A stretch of DNA of 46,031 nt from Streptantibioticus silvisoli (GTDB taxonomy: Bacteria; Actinomycetota; Actinomycetes; Streptomycetales; Streptomycetaceae), in the NCBI RefSeq assembly GCF_027947535.2, contig NZ_JAAGKO020000062.1, positions 1-46,031 on the forward strand, written 5' to 3'. Position 1 is the first letter of the stretch. Each line of letters starts with the position of its first letter. A program made the position numbers and the translations under genes. Shown piece after piece: positions 10,429 to 18,514 of this stretch. The notes beneath the pieces were generated by a model. That model was not told where the DNA came from and did not search any database. It saw only the letters and a list, made by a program, of their open reading frames with translations.

Positions 10429-11055
10429 ATGAGCACACCCAGAACGGGCCTGATCCTCGACTTCGGCGGGGTGCTGACCACCGGCCTCGCGCCGTGCACG
10501 TTCGGCTTCGACCGCAGATCGGGGCTGGCCGAGGGCACGGTGCTGTCGGTGATCGGCGCGGACCCCGCAGGCCGGGCGGTCTACGAGCGGCTGGAGCGCG
10601 GCGAGGTCACCCAGCGGGAGTGGAACGAGGTCACCGCGGCGCTGCTCGGCGTCGAGCCGGACAACCTGCTGGGCCGGGTGCTGAGCGACCTGCGCCCGCA
10701 GCCGGAACTCATCGGGGCCGCCCAGCTGGCCCGCGCGGCCGGCGTGCGGGTCGGGATCTTCTCCAACAGCGTCGGCCCCGAGCCGTTCAACCCCTACGAC
10801 GGCTACGACCTGCCCGCGCTGTGCGACACGATGCTGATCTCCGAGGAGCACGGGGCCCGCAAGCCGGAACCCGCGCTGTACGCGACGATGCTGGCGCGGA
10901 TGCGACTGCCCGGCGACGCCTGCGTGTTCGTCGACGACACCGCGCAGAACCTGCCGCCGGCCCGGGAGTTGGGCATCGCGACCGTCCACCACACCGACCC
11001 GGCCGCCACCGTCGCCGCCCTGGAGGAGTTGCTGGGGATGCGCCTTCGGGGGTGA
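10429..11055 (+). CDS. HAD-superfamily hydrolase (subfamily IA)
   Basis: Cytoplasmic haloacid-dehalogenase-fold phosphatase-like protein, 208 aa. Motif I is LILDFGGVLTTG, with the nucleophile Asp present but Gly in place of the usual second Asp, as in the DFGGVL subgroup related to the N-terminal domain of soluble epoxide hydrolases. Motif II is GIFSNS, motif III is the lysine in ARKPEPALY, and motif IV is VFVDDTAQNLPPARELGI. The cap is the short helical insertion (VYERLERGEVTQREWNEV). Because the general acid/base Asp is absent, classical phosphatase activity may be weak or altered (inference). The start follows gggag in the upstream leader. It ends 13 bp before a convergent gene. Confidence 0.9.
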   Translation: MSTPRTGLILDFGGVLTTGLAPCTFGFDRRSGLAEGTVLSVIGADPAGRAVYERLERGEVTQREWNEVTAALLGVEPDNLLGRVLSDLRPQPELIGAAQLARAAGVRVGIFSNSVGPEPFNPYDGYDLPALCDTMLISEEHGARKPEPALYATMLARMRLPGDACVFVDDTAQNLPPARELGIATVHHTDPAATVAALEELLGMRLRG

Positions 11056-11068
11056 ACGGCGGCGCGCG

Positions 11069-11758
11069 TCAGCCCCTGCCGCCGAGTTCGGCGGCGAACG
11101 CGCGGACCGTGCGGCGGCGCACGGTGTAGAACGCGGCCCACGAACCGTCGACGAAGTGCACCCGGAAGCGGGCCATCAGTTGCAGGCGCGGGCGGCGTTC
11201 GATCCGCGCGGCCCAGGAGCGCGGCACCTCCCAGACCGGGCTGCCCTCCTTGACGGTGACCAGGCCGAGGCGCTGGTCGGTGACCCGCATGACCAGGGCG
11301 CTGCCGCCGGTCGCGGGCATCTGGCCGGCGATGCTGTTCCAGCCCCCCGTGCTCGACCCGATGTCCATGATCTCCCGGCGCACGCCCGCCGTCAGCGGCC
11401 GCATACCGGGGGCGTGCACGGTGAACGCGCCCTTGGCGCCCTTGGCCACGACCACCACCTCGTGGACCAGCAGCCGTTCACCGGCGGTCAGCCCGGTCAG
11501 GGCGGACCGCTCCTTCAACGAGCGTGCCTGCGGCGGGCGTTGACCTCCGCAGGCGGTACGGGACTGCTGACCGGCGGAAGCGGTACGGGGCCGGCCACCG
11601 GCGCACGCGGCGCCGGGGGCCAGGGGTGCGCCGGGGGCCGGGACGGGGGACGGCACGGGAAAGGCACCGGGGGGCGGTAGGGGCAACTCCGCGAACGGCT
11701 CGGGTGGTGGCCCGAACTCCCGTGCGTGCGGCGGCGTTTGGGCGTAGGACTGACTCAC
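11069..11758 (-). CDS. Uncharacterised protein with Pro-rich N-terminus and PH/GRAM-like C-terminus
   Basis: 229 aa from GTG 11758, preceded by GGAGGT with 7-base spacing. Residues 1-95 are Pro/Ala-rich and probably disordered (PPPEPFAELPLPPPGAF). The second half is predicted beta-rich (LTAGERLLVHEVVVVAKGAKGAFTV, SALVMRVTDQRLGLVTV, FRVHFVDGSWAAFYTV) and ends in a helix (RTVRAFAAEL), a pattern like small PH/GRAM-type domains in which a late Trp-containing strand precedes a helix. That fold is a guess from secondary structure. No transmembrane segment. The function is unknown. It is convergent with the HAD gene. Confidence 0.75.
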   Translation of the reverse strand: MSQSYAQTPPHAREFGPPPEPFAELPLPPPGAFPVPSPVPAPGAPLAPGAACAGGRPRTASAGQQSRTACGGQRPPQARSLKERSALTGLTAGERLLVHEVVVVAKGAKGAFTVHAPGMRPLTAGVRREIMDIGSSTGGWNSIAGQMPATGGSALVMRVTDQRLGLVTVKEGSPVWEVPRSWAARIERRPRLQLMARFRVHFVDGSWAAFYTVRRRTVRAFAAELGGRG

Positions 11759-11952
11759 CCGTGGGACCTCCCCGTTGACGCGATGGCCCACGATGCTAGC
11801 GGCACCGCCGGTCGGGAACCGGGCAGCCGCCGGTCGGCAACGGGCCTGCCACCGTCCGGCGCCGGGCCGTTCCGCCGCCTGCCGCGCAACGTTCGGGACG
11901 CCCCCGCGCTGAGCTCGCGGAGGCGCCCGACGTACCGTCAACCCTGCATAGC

Positions 11953-12822
11953 TCAGGTGTTGTTGGCGAGGTTCACCAGGCCCGACTGGGCGCCGTTGAA
12001 CTTGTCCTGGTCACCGGGGAAGGTGCCGGAGTCCGCGAACTGCCAGAAGGTGTAGAAGCCCCAGCCGGCCGGCAGCGTGCCCACGCTCGACGCGTAACGC
12101 GCGATGAACAGCGGGTCGTTGGAGGAGAACGCCGAGCTGTTGCCGGTGCAGGTGGTCCACCAGTCGGTGGTCGAGTAGATGGTGGGCCAGCGGGTCGTCT
12201 TGGCGTGCACCTCGTTCACGAAGGACTTGATCCAGCTGACCATGGACGCCTGGCTCAGGCCGTAGCACTCCGACGACGAGCCGTACTCGATGTCCAGCAT
12301 GGGCGGCAGGGTCTTGCCGTCCTTGGACCAGCCACCGCCGTGCGCGACGAAGTAGTCGGCCTGCGCGGCACCGGTGGAGGTGTCCGGGGTGGCGAAGTGG
12401 TACGACCCGCGGATGAAGCCGGCGTTGTACGAACCGGTGTAGTTCGCGGAGAAGTCGGGGTCCTGGAAGTCGGTGCCCTCGGTCGCCTTCATGTAGACGA
12501 ACCGGGCGCCGTTGCTGTACGCGCTCGACCAGTTGATCGCACCCTGGTAGTGGCTGACGTCCATACCGGGGGTCTGCGTGGCGGCGGCGGACGGCGACAG
12601 GGTGCTGGGGGCGAGGTCGCCACCCTCGTGCGCCGCGACGGACGAGCCGAGCCAGTCCATGTTGTCGTTGTGCGCGGTGGCCGCGTGGGTGACGGGCGCC
12701 GCGGCGTCGGCCGACCCCGGAACGGTGAGCACCAGACCCACGAGGCCGGCGGCGGCACCGGCGACCGCGATCGAGCGGCGAATGGCGGATCTCCGGCGGG
12801 AGCTGCTTCCGACAACCTTCAT
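11953..12822 (-). CDS. Secreted GH25 muramidase (lysozyme)
   Basis: Secreted peptidoglycan hydrolase, 289 aa, cleaving the MurNAc-GlcNAc bond in the cell wall. Residues 1-42 form a signal peptide with twin arginines (SSRRRSAIRRSIAVAGAA...ADA). A spacer follows to about 85, then one GH25 domain to the C-terminus. Catalytic features are visible: the first-strand Asp88 in GMDVSHYQGAINW and Asp177/Glu179 in PMLDIEYG; GSYHFATP is also typical. GH25 domains run about 190-210 residues, matching the length. ATG 12822 is preceded by GGAGG with 6-base spacing. It probably acts in growth- or spore-related wall remodelling (family-based). No operon partner is evident. Confidence 0.93.
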   Translation of the reverse strand: MKVVGSSSRRRSAIRRSIAVAGAAAGLVGLVLTVPGSADAAAPVTHAATAHNDNMDWLGSSVAAHEGGDLAPSTLSPSAAATQTPGMDVSHYQGAINWSSAYSNGARFVYMKATEGTDFQDPDFSANYTGSYNAGFIRGSYHFATPDTSTGAAQADYFVAHGGGWSKDGKTLPPMLDIEYGSSSECYGLSQASMVSWIKSFVNEVHAKTTRWPTIYSTTDWWTTCTGNSSAFSSNDPLFIARYASSVGTLPAGWGFYTFWQFADSGTFPGDQDKFNGAQSGLVNLANNT

Positions 12823-13079
12823 TCGGTGCCTCCAAGGGCGAGGGGGGTGGTTCCTTGGTGTGGCCATGACAGGCGTGAATGTACGCGCGTAGAACAGCGG
12901 GATGGAAGGGTGTTCTGCGGGTTGCAGTGGTCCAGTCCACCGAAGAACTGGAGGAGCTGCGAGGAGTCCGGCCCGCCGGGTGAATCTTTCCGCACCGAAA
13001 ACCGCCTCTGACATGCGCGGCCCCAACTTCCGTGCGCCTGAACCCTGTTGATCGCCGACCGCGGAAGCTGCCGCTGACC

Positions 13080-13100
13080 GCCCGGCAGAATCTGCCGGGC
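13080..13100. promoter_or_regulatory. Perfect palindrome in the lysozyme upstream region
   Basis: GCCCGGCAGA and its exact reverse complement are separated by a single A. The 9-base arm GCCCGGCAG recurs, with a 7-base loop, at 16516-16540. It could be a terminator stem, an operator or a dispersed repeat; it lies about 260 bp upstream of the GH25 start. Confidence 0.5.
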
Positions 13101-13323
13101 GCACTGCCGGTTCCCTGCCGGTCGACCGTCCCCCCGGACCGCTCCGCCGCACGCCGCACCACGTCAACGACCTCTCCGGCCGTTCCGGGTCCGCCCGCCG
13201 TCTCGTCACACCCGGCCCAACGATCCGATCATCGGAAAGAAACTGCCCAACGGGCGGGAACTCTGCCGTGCGGGGGCGTGGATTCCGTCGGGGGGCTCTC
13301 GCCCTCGACGGAGGGCTTGCGCC

Positions 13324-13395
13324 GGGGTCGGGACTTCCGCGGGGGTCGGGGCTTGCACGGGGGTCGGGGCTTCCGCGGGGGTCGGGGCTTCCGCC
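13324..13395. repeat. 18-bp tandem repeat, four copies
   Basis: Head-to-tail units of the form GGGGTCGGGGCTTCCGCG begin at 13324, 13342, 13360 and 13378, differing at only a few positions. They lie in the about 830-bp gap between the lysozyme and HAAS genes, where I find no supported coding sequence. Confidence 0.8.
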
Positions 13396-13546
13396 GGGAA
13401 ACCGGCGGCGCCGGGCGGGGTGGGGTGGATAGCGTGACGCGGTCAGGTGTCGGGCCTGGCGCGGGCGGCCGGTGACGCGGGAAGGGCGACGGTGGACGGA
13501 GACGTGGGAGCAGGAACGGGAACGGTGGACGGAGACACGGGGGCCG

Positions 13547-13645
13547 TGGGCGCGGCAACGTCAGCACCGCGGGAACGGGAACGTCAGCACCGCGGAAACG
13601 TCGACGCCACGGCGACGTCAACACCACGGCGACGTCAGCACGGCG
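13547..13645. repeat. Degenerate ACGTCAGCAC repeats
   Basis: Several imperfect copies of a 15-18 base motif around acgtcagcaccgcgg and acgtcaacaccacgg abut the 3' end of the HAAS-domain gene. They are one of the many GC-rich repeat patches in this window. Confidence 0.6.
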
Positions 13646-13651
13646 GAAGCC

Positions 13652-14275
13652 TCACTGCTCGGCGGCACGGTTGCGCCACAGCCACACCGTGCCGCCGAGC
13701 GGCAGCAGCGTGAGGGCGATGTTGGCGAGCACCCACAGCCACGTCCGGCCGTGGCCGCTGCCGGCGTTGATCCACAGCACGCTCACCACGGCCGGCAGGA
13801 TCGCCGTCACCAGCACGCCGGTCCATTTCTGGGTGCGGGTCCAGGCGGCGCACCGGCACAGCGTGATGACCGCGGCGATCCGCACCAGCAGGGCCATGAA
13901 CGCCAGGTGGCTCTGGCTGGGGGCGGACGGCACGAACAGGCCCGCGACCGCGCCGAAGACCCAGCAGATCAGCAGCAGGATCACCGGCGTCAGCGGCTTC
14001 ACACCGCGCCGGCGGGGCGGTGCGGCGACCCCGGCGGGCGCGACGGCGGTGCCGTCCTCCGCCAGGGCGGTCGCGGCGATGGCGCGGGGATCGCCCAGCT
14101 CACGGAGGATCCCGTCGACGTCGTCGGGGCGCTCGGCCAGCGCCACCTCGATGTGCTCCGCGAGGTCGGCGACGAGTTCCTGGCGGTACGGCGCGGGAAG
14201 CGCGGACGCCTCGCGTTCGACCGCCTTCAGGTAGTCCTGCACGCGCGCGGCCGTGGCGGTGTCGGCGGTCTTCAT
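13652..14275 (-). CDS. HAAS-domain membrane protein
   Basis: Integral membrane protein, 207 aa. Residues 1-75 form a soluble HAAS/DUF1700-type helical module (VQDYLKAVEREASALPAPYRQELVADLAEHIEVAL...LRELGDPRAIA), which characteristically accompanies PadR regulators. About four hydrophobic helices follow (LTPVILLLICWVFGAVAGLFV, LAFMALLVRIAAVITL, GVLVTAILPAVVSVLWI, LWVLANIALTLLPLGGTVWLW). ATG 14275 has GGAGG upstream (acggaggggcgac). The PadR gene ends 86 bp upstream on the same strand, so the two probably form an operon in which the HAAS protein transduces an envelope signal (family inference). Confidence 0.85.
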   Translation of the reverse strand: MKTADTATAARVQDYLKAVEREASALPAPYRQELVADLAEHIEVALAERPDDVDGILRELGDPRAIAATALAEDGTAVAPAGVAAPPRRRGVKPLTPVILLLICWVFGAVAGLFVPSAPSQSHLAFMALLVRIAAVITLCRCAAWTRTQKWTGVLVTAILPAVVSVLWINAGSGHGRTWLWVLANIALTLLPLGGTVWLWRNRAAEQ

Positions 14276-14361
14276 GTCGCCCCTCCGTTTTCTACCGGCT
14301 GTGCCGCCGGTCGTTCTGCTGTCGGTCGTGTCGGGTGCGTGGGTCGTGTCGGCTGCGTGGG

Positions 14362-14841
14362 TCACGTCGGTCGCGTCGGTCGTATTGATGCCGGCGCCGT
14401 CGGTCGTGGCGCGGTCTGCTTTGCCGGTTCTCGCGTCACCGGTTCTCCCGCCGCCGTTTCACCCGGCGCCGGTTCTCCCGCCGCCGGCTCGCCCGGCGCC
14501 CGTTCCCCGGGCCGGGCCGGTGGCGCGAGGAACCGGTCGACGGTGTCCCGGAACCCGGGCCAGATCCGCGTGAACTCCGCGAGCGCCGCGTGCCCCGCCT
14601 CGGTGAGTTCGTAGTACCGGCGTGGCGGCCCGGTGGCCGACTCACGCCAGTCGGTGTCGACCAGCTCGTCGCGACGCAGCCGGGACAGCAGCGGGTACAC
14701 CGTGCCCTGGCTGGCGGCGAGCGCCCCGGACTCCTCCAGCTCCCGCAGCAGTTCGACCCCGTAGCGCGGCTCGTCCCGCATCATCGCCAGCACGCAGTAC
14801 TCCAGCACGCCCTTGCGCAGCTGACTCTCGGCTTTGCTCAT
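14362..14841 (-). CDS. PadR-family transcriptional regulator
   Basis: Winged-helix repressor, 159 aa. Residues 1-85 are a clear PadR domain (KGVLEYCVLAMMRDEPRYGVELL, SQGTVYPLLSRLRRDELVDTDW, GPPRRYYELTEAGHAAL). The tail from about residue 108 is made of GEPAAGEPAPGETAAGEP-like repeats and is probably disordered; it lies in another repeat-rich DNA patch. The start at 14841 opens directly into the conserved domain. A perfect 14-bp palindrome 50 bp upstream (14891-14904) is a plausible autoregulatory operator. Directly precedes the HAAS-domain gene on the same strand. Confidence 0.92.
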   Translation of the reverse strand: MSKAESQLRKGVLEYCVLAMMRDEPRYGVELLRELEESGALAASQGTVYPLLSRLRRDELVDTDWRESATGPPRRYYELTEAGHAALAEFTRIWPGFRDTVDRFLAPPARPGERAPGEPAAGEPAPGETAAGEPVTREPAKQTAPRPTAPASIRPTRPT

Positions 14842-14890
14842 CCCCGGCCGCTCGGGTTCCGGTCGGTTGGATCGCCTGGTTCCATGTCAT

Positions 14891-14904
14891 GCAAGGTACC
14901 TTGC
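14891..14904. promoter_or_regulatory. Candidate PadR operator
   Basis: GCAAGGTACCTTGC, a perfect 14-bp palindrome flanked by ATG/CAT-type bases (atgtcat before, ggaatgt after), which also suits the ATGT/ACAT half-sites known for PadR proteins. Located 50 bp upstream of the padR-like start in otherwise GC-saturated DNA. Confidence 0.65.
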
Positions 14905-15005
14905 GGAATGTGCGGGCACAATCCCCGGGGGTGGCGGGGGCATCTCCATGCGGGGGCCGGCGCGGGGGCCTGGCGCGGCGGGGCGGCGGGCGGTGCGGCG
15001 GCGGC

Positions 15006-15175
15006 GGTACGGCGGCCGGACCGGCGGTGCGGTGTCCCCGTGCGGCGGTGGGCTGACCGGTGCTGCGGCCTCCCCGTGCGGCAGCCGGGCGGTACGGCGG
15101 CCGGACCGGCGGCGCGGTGTCCCCGTGCGGCGGTGGGCTGACCGGTGCTGCGGCCTCCCCGTGCGGCGGCCGGAC
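15006..15175. repeat. 85-bp tandem duplication
   Basis: Two near-identical 85-bp units begin at 15006 and 15091 (both open ggtacggcggccgga). Each contains the internal motif ccccgtgcggc twice. They occupy the about 660-bp non-coding gap between the PadR and MerR genes, where nothing else is supported. Confidence 0.85.
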
Positions 15176-15506
15176 GGCGGCGCGGCGTCCCGGTGCGCAC
15201 GGTTGCCGGCGGGGTCGAACGCGGGGCGGCCGAACGGGGTGCACGGATCGGGGTGACGCAACGGGCTGAGCCGAACGGGCGATCCCAGCGGAACGGCGGG
15301 CGGCTTCGACCGGAACGGAGGTGGAAGGGAGCAGGTCAGCGCGGCCGGCGCCAACCGCGCGGCGACTCCGACCGGACCGGGGGTGGAAGACCGCCGGACA
15401 TGCGTTTGCCCGGGACGCCGAGGCGTTCCGGGCAACGTTGGCGAGCGGCGGCGAGGACGATGAAGCCACCGGGGAGGCCGATGGTGGCCGGTGGATCGCG
15501 GCCGGC

Positions 15507-15845
15507 TCAGGGCGTCCCCGGGGAGTTCGCCGATTCGGCGGAGCGGCGGTACTCGGCGTTTATGCGTTGGGCCTCGTCGAGTTGGTCTTCGAGGATGATG
15601 ATGCGGCAGGCGGCGTCGATGGGGGTGCCCTGGTCGACGAGCTGGCGGGCGCGGGCGGCGATGCGCAGTTGGTAGCGGGAGTAGCGGCGGTGCCCGCCCT
15701 CGGAGCGCAGCGGGGTGATGAGGCGGGCGGCGCCGATGGCGCGGAGGAAGCCCTGGGTGGTGCCGAGCATTTCGGCGGCCCGGCCCATGGTGTAGGCGGG
15801 GTAGTCGTCGTCGTCGATGCGGTTGAACGATTCGCCTGCTGTCAT
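15507..15845 (-). CDS. Short MerR-type helix-turn-helix regulator
   Basis: DNA-binding protein of 112 aa. The MerR winged helix is at about residues 18-60 (YTMGRAAEMLGTTQGFLRAI, then RSEGGHRRYSRYQLRIAARAR). A dimerising helix follows (LVDQGTPIDAACRIIILEDQLDEAQRINAEYRR), with no room for a ligand-binding domain, so this is the short MerR class common in streptomycetes. It reads leftwards. A perfect 32-base palindrome lies 27 bp upstream of its start and could be its own operator. No obvious target gene is adjacent. Confidence 0.88.
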   Translation of the reverse strand: MTAGESFNRIDDDDYPAYTMGRAAEMLGTTQGFLRAIGAARLITPLRSEGGHRRYSRYQLRIAARARQLVDQGTPIDAACRIIILEDQLDEAQRINAEYRRSAESANSPGTP

Positions 15846-15872
15846 CTCACCTCATGTGTGGACGCGCGTGGA

Positions 15873-15904
15873 GGGGCCCTGGTGCCACATGGCACCAGGG
15901 CCCC
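15873..15904. promoter_or_regulatory. 32-base perfect palindrome upstream of the MerR gene
   Basis: Arm GGGGCCCTGGTGCCA and its exact reverse complement are separated by only CA. It could form a 14-bp hairpin with ACAT loop. It sits between -28 and -59 relative to the MerR-type start, the usual place for an operator, but a terminator for rightward transcription is possible. Confidence 0.65.
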
Positions 15905-16119
15905 GAAGGAACTGCTACACCATCTGCCGGCCATATCCCTGCGCCGGCCTTCTGTATCCGCACACCCGTCTGGGGGAGAAGGGGAAATGCGGGGATCGCG
16001 GTTGCTCGACCGGAGACCACCTCACTCACGATGTCCTGCGGTACCCGGGCCCAACACGTTCGCCCGGGCGATCCTGATGGCGCCCAACCCCTCCGTTCTT
16101 CCCTCTGGATCAACTGCTT

Positions 16120-16515
16120 GCGTACTGCTGATACTGCGCGCGTCACCACTCGTACTGCTGGTGACGCCTACCTGCTCGTACTGCGTACTGCTGGTGATGC
16201 GTACCGCTGGTGACCTGGGTGAGCGTCACCCTTTCGGCAGCCAGCCCCGTCGCCCGTCCTACGTCTGCTCTGGCTTGGAACCCCACTGCCGAACCTCCCG
16301 GCACGCGCGTCCGCAGCCGACGCCTTTACCGAGGAACCACTGAACCGCACTGCTGATACTGCGTTACTGCCTACTGCTGGTACTGCGTTACCACTGGTGG
16401 CGGCCCCTGATCACCGCGGGCTGCCCGGTGCGGTCGTCAGTCCCGTCGCCGTCCTGCGACTGCTCTGGCTTCGAAACTCCACCACCGCACCGCCGTGCGT
16501 ACTGCTTGTACTGCT
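16120..16515. repeat. TACTGC-repeat region with an imperfect segmental duplication
   Basis: TACTGC occurs eleven times (from 16123 to 16514), clustered in three groups and often extended to TACTGCTGGTG. A segment of about 150-170 bp appears twice: 16120-16290 and 16345-16490 both start with tactgctgatactgcg-like sequence and share a block around tgctctggctt (16266, 16461). No coding sequence is convincing in the about 890-bp gap 15846-16732. Confidence 0.65.
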
Positions 16516-16540
16516 GCCCGGCAGTTCGTGTCTGCCGGGC
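16516..16540. promoter_or_regulatory. Inverted repeat GCCCGGCAG/CTGCCGGGC
   Basis: Two perfect 9-bp arms separated by ttcgtgt, about 190 bp upstream of the HATPase gene. The arms equal those of the palindrome at 13080-13100. It could be a terminator or a protein-binding site. Confidence 0.5.
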
Positions 16541-16732
16541 CTTGCTGATCTCGGCTACGAGAGAAACCATAGCCACGCCGCAGCCCAATGTCTACCGTGA
16601 CCGACATAGATTTCTGCGTGTTCACCAACGAGCTAATCTGGCCTCCCGCTGGATTGAGGAGTCGTCGGGCGGGGGACAACGGCCCGGTAGGCAGAACAGG
16701 GCAGTGACGAGTCACAGACTTGGGGGAACCTG

Positions 16733-17125
16733 ATGGACACGATGTGCTTCGACGCCACGACCATCCGCTCCGCGACCGCCGTCGCAGAAGCGCGCGAGAC
16801 CACCCGGGCCTTCCTCGCAAACCTCGGCCGACCCGCCGTCGACCCCGAGGTGGCCGACACGGTCGTCCTGGTCGTCTCCGAACTCGTCACCAACGCCCTG
16901 CGACACGGCGGCGGCACCTACACGCTGCGCCTGACCGCCCACCCCGAACTCATCGACGTGGCCGTCGACGACCCCAGCCCGCTGCCCCCGCGCCGGCGCA
17001 CCCCCGACCTCAACGACGGCACCGGGGGCTTCGGCTGGGGCATGATCAACCAACTCGCCCACTCCACCCACGTCACCCCCAACCCCACCGGCGGCAAGAC
17101 CGTCAGCGCCCTCATCCCCCGCTGA
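16733..17125 (+). CDS. Orphan HATPase_c protein (RsbW/anti-sigma-like)
   Basis: Single-domain GHKL ATPase, 130 aa, of the streptomycete 'ATP-binding protein' type related to the anti-sigma kinases RsbW/SpoIIAB. The N-box is VVSELVTNALRHGGG (about residues 48-62), the G1-like segment DVAVDDPSPL and the G2 box GTGGFGWGMINQL. There is no phosphoacceptor or sensor domain, so it would act on a partner protein such as a sigma or anti-anti-sigma factor encoded elsewhere. The start is the first ATG after a purine-rich ttggggga. The upstream region is the TACTGC repeat patch; the next gene reads the other way. Confidence 0.88.
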   Translation: MDTMCFDATTIRSATAVAEARETTRAFLANLGRPAVDPEVADTVVLVVSELVTNALRHGGGTYTLRLTAHPELIDVAVDDPSPLPPRRRTPDLNDGTGGFGWGMINQLAHSTHVTPNPTGGKTVSALIPR

Positions 17126-17276
17126 CGGCTCCCCCGCTGACGGCGCGTTTCCTGGCGCCGCCCCACCGCGGTCGGCGGTCTCGATGCCGTGCCACACGAT
17201 GCCGTCGGGACCCGGCCCCGGAAGTCGTCAACTCCCGCAGCCATCAGGCAGGTTCAACGTCCCCCGGCGTACCCCG

Positions 17277-17330
17277 GAAGCGCCGAAGCGCCGATGCCCC
17301 GAAGCGCCGAAGCGCCGAAGCGCCGAAGGA
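17277..17330. repeat. 8-bp tandem repeat GAAGCGCC
   Basis: Six head-to-tail units of GAAGCGCC, the third degenerate (gatgcccc), lie in the 240-bp convergent gap between the HATPase and esterase genes. Confidence 0.8.
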
Positions 17331-17365
17331 CGTCACCCCCGTGGCCCGCCCCGCACCAAACGAGG

Positions 17366-18514
17366 TCAGCGGTTCTTCAGCACCCAAGCCGCGAACGACT
17401 CGACCGCGTCGACCACCGTCTCGAAGCGGTACGAGGGGAACAGGTCGAAGGCGTGCTGTCCGCCCGGGAGTTCGGCGTGGACGACGGGGCTGGTGGAGAC
17501 GGCGCGCAGGGTGGCGGCGAAGTGGCGGGCGCCCGCGGCGGGCACGACGGAGTCCCGGTCGCCGTGGACGATCAGGAACGGCGGCGCGTCCGACCGCACA
17601 TGGGCCGCCGGGGAGGTATCCGCGCCCTGGCCGTCATAGGGGCCGAGGTACGCGTTCAGGCAGACGGCCGCGGTGACCGAGGTGTCGGCGTCCTCGAAGC
17701 CCGGCTGGAAGGCGGGGTCGTTCGGGGTCAGCGCGGCGAAGGCCGCCAGGTGCCCGCCGGCCGAACTGCCCGCGACGAACACGACCGCCGGATCGGCGCC
17801 GTACTCCGGGCCGTGCTCGCGGACCCAGGCGATCACTTTCTTGAGGTCGACGAGGTGATCGGGGTGCCGCGCGGCGGGCTGGAGGCGGTAGTCGGCGCTC
17901 ACGCACACCCAGCCCCGGGCGGCGAGCCGGTGGAGCAGGGAGAGCGACTGGGTGTTCTTGCGGCCGCCGCGGAACCGCCCGCCGTGCAGGTGGATCAGCA
18001 CCGGGCCGCCCGCCGGACGGGAGCGGTGGTGGTAGACGTCGAGCAGGTTTCTGCGGCCGGCGTCGCCGTAGCTCAGGTTCGCCACCCGCACCACGCCGTG
18101 GCGTCGCCGGAGCAGCGGTACGAGCAGGAACCGGGCGAGCCTGCGGCCGTCGACCCGCCCGACCGGTCCGGCGCCGACCGCCGCCCGCCGGCCCTGGCCC
18201 AGCCCCTCGGCCAGGGCCCGTTCGACCACCGGGCCGGCCTGCGAGCCGCGCCGGGCGACGACCACGAGACCGACGACCGTCAGGGCGGCCAGTCCGACCG
18301 CCGCCCAGGCGCCCGGCGTGGCGATGTTCCCCTGGGCGAACGCCAGCAGTGTCCAGCCGATGAGCCAGTAACAGCCGATGACCGGCACCTCGTTGAGCAG
18401 CAGGCCGAGGCGGAAGCCCAGCGCGGAAAGCGCCCGTGACCTGCGCGGCGGCACCAGGGCGAACAGCGTTCCCAGCGCGACGACCGCCACGCTCAACAGA
18501 TATCCGACTGGCAC
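17366..18514 (-). CDS. Membrane-anchored alpha/beta hydrolase (HSL-type esterase)
   Basis: 382 aa from GTG 18514 with ggggga upstream. The N-terminal 90 residues hold about three hydrophobic helices (YLLSVAVVALGTLFALV, VPVIGCYWLIGWTLLAF, AAVGLAALTVVGLVVVA). A catalytic alpha/beta-hydrolase domain follows: oxyanion motif LIHLHGGRF (about 173-181), nucleophile elbow VAGSSAGGH with Ser about 251, acid in IVHGDRDSVVP, and His in GGQHAFDLFP. These fit the hormone-sensitive-lipase/carboxylesterase group. The active domain's side of the membrane is uncertain. There are no signs of degradation. The convergent neighbour is the HATPase; substrate unknown. Confidence 0.88.
   Translation of the reverse strand: MPVGYLLSVAVVALGTLFALVPPRRSRALSALGFRLGLLLNEVPVIGCYWLIGWTLLAFAQGNIATPGAWAAVGLAALTVVGLVVVARRGSQAGPVVERALAEGLGQGRRAAVGAGPVGRVDGRRLARFLLVPLLRRRHGVVRVANLSYGDAGRRNLLDVYHHRSRPAGGPVLIHLHGGRFRGGRKNTQSLSLLHRLAARGWVCVSADYRLQPAARHPDHLVDLKKVIAWVREHGPEYGADPAVVFVAGSSAGGHLAAFAALTPNDPAFQPGFEDADTSVTAAVCLNAYLGPYDGQGADTSPAAHVRSDAPPFLIVHGDRDSVVPAAGARHFAATLRAVSTSPVVHAELPGGQHAFDLFPSYRFETVVDAVESFAAWVLKNR

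Noticed and set aside
12823-13100. ydaO-type cyclic-di-AMP riboswitch upstream of the lysozyme gene
   Set aside because: Such switches precede some actinomycete cell-wall hydrolases, but the conserved GGUACGGGGGA and related blocks are not found on the minus strand here.
16388-16588. Small leftward protein in the TACTGC region
   Set aside because: Its sequence derives from the repeats; no ribosome binding site, no family resemblance, and codon bias is poor.
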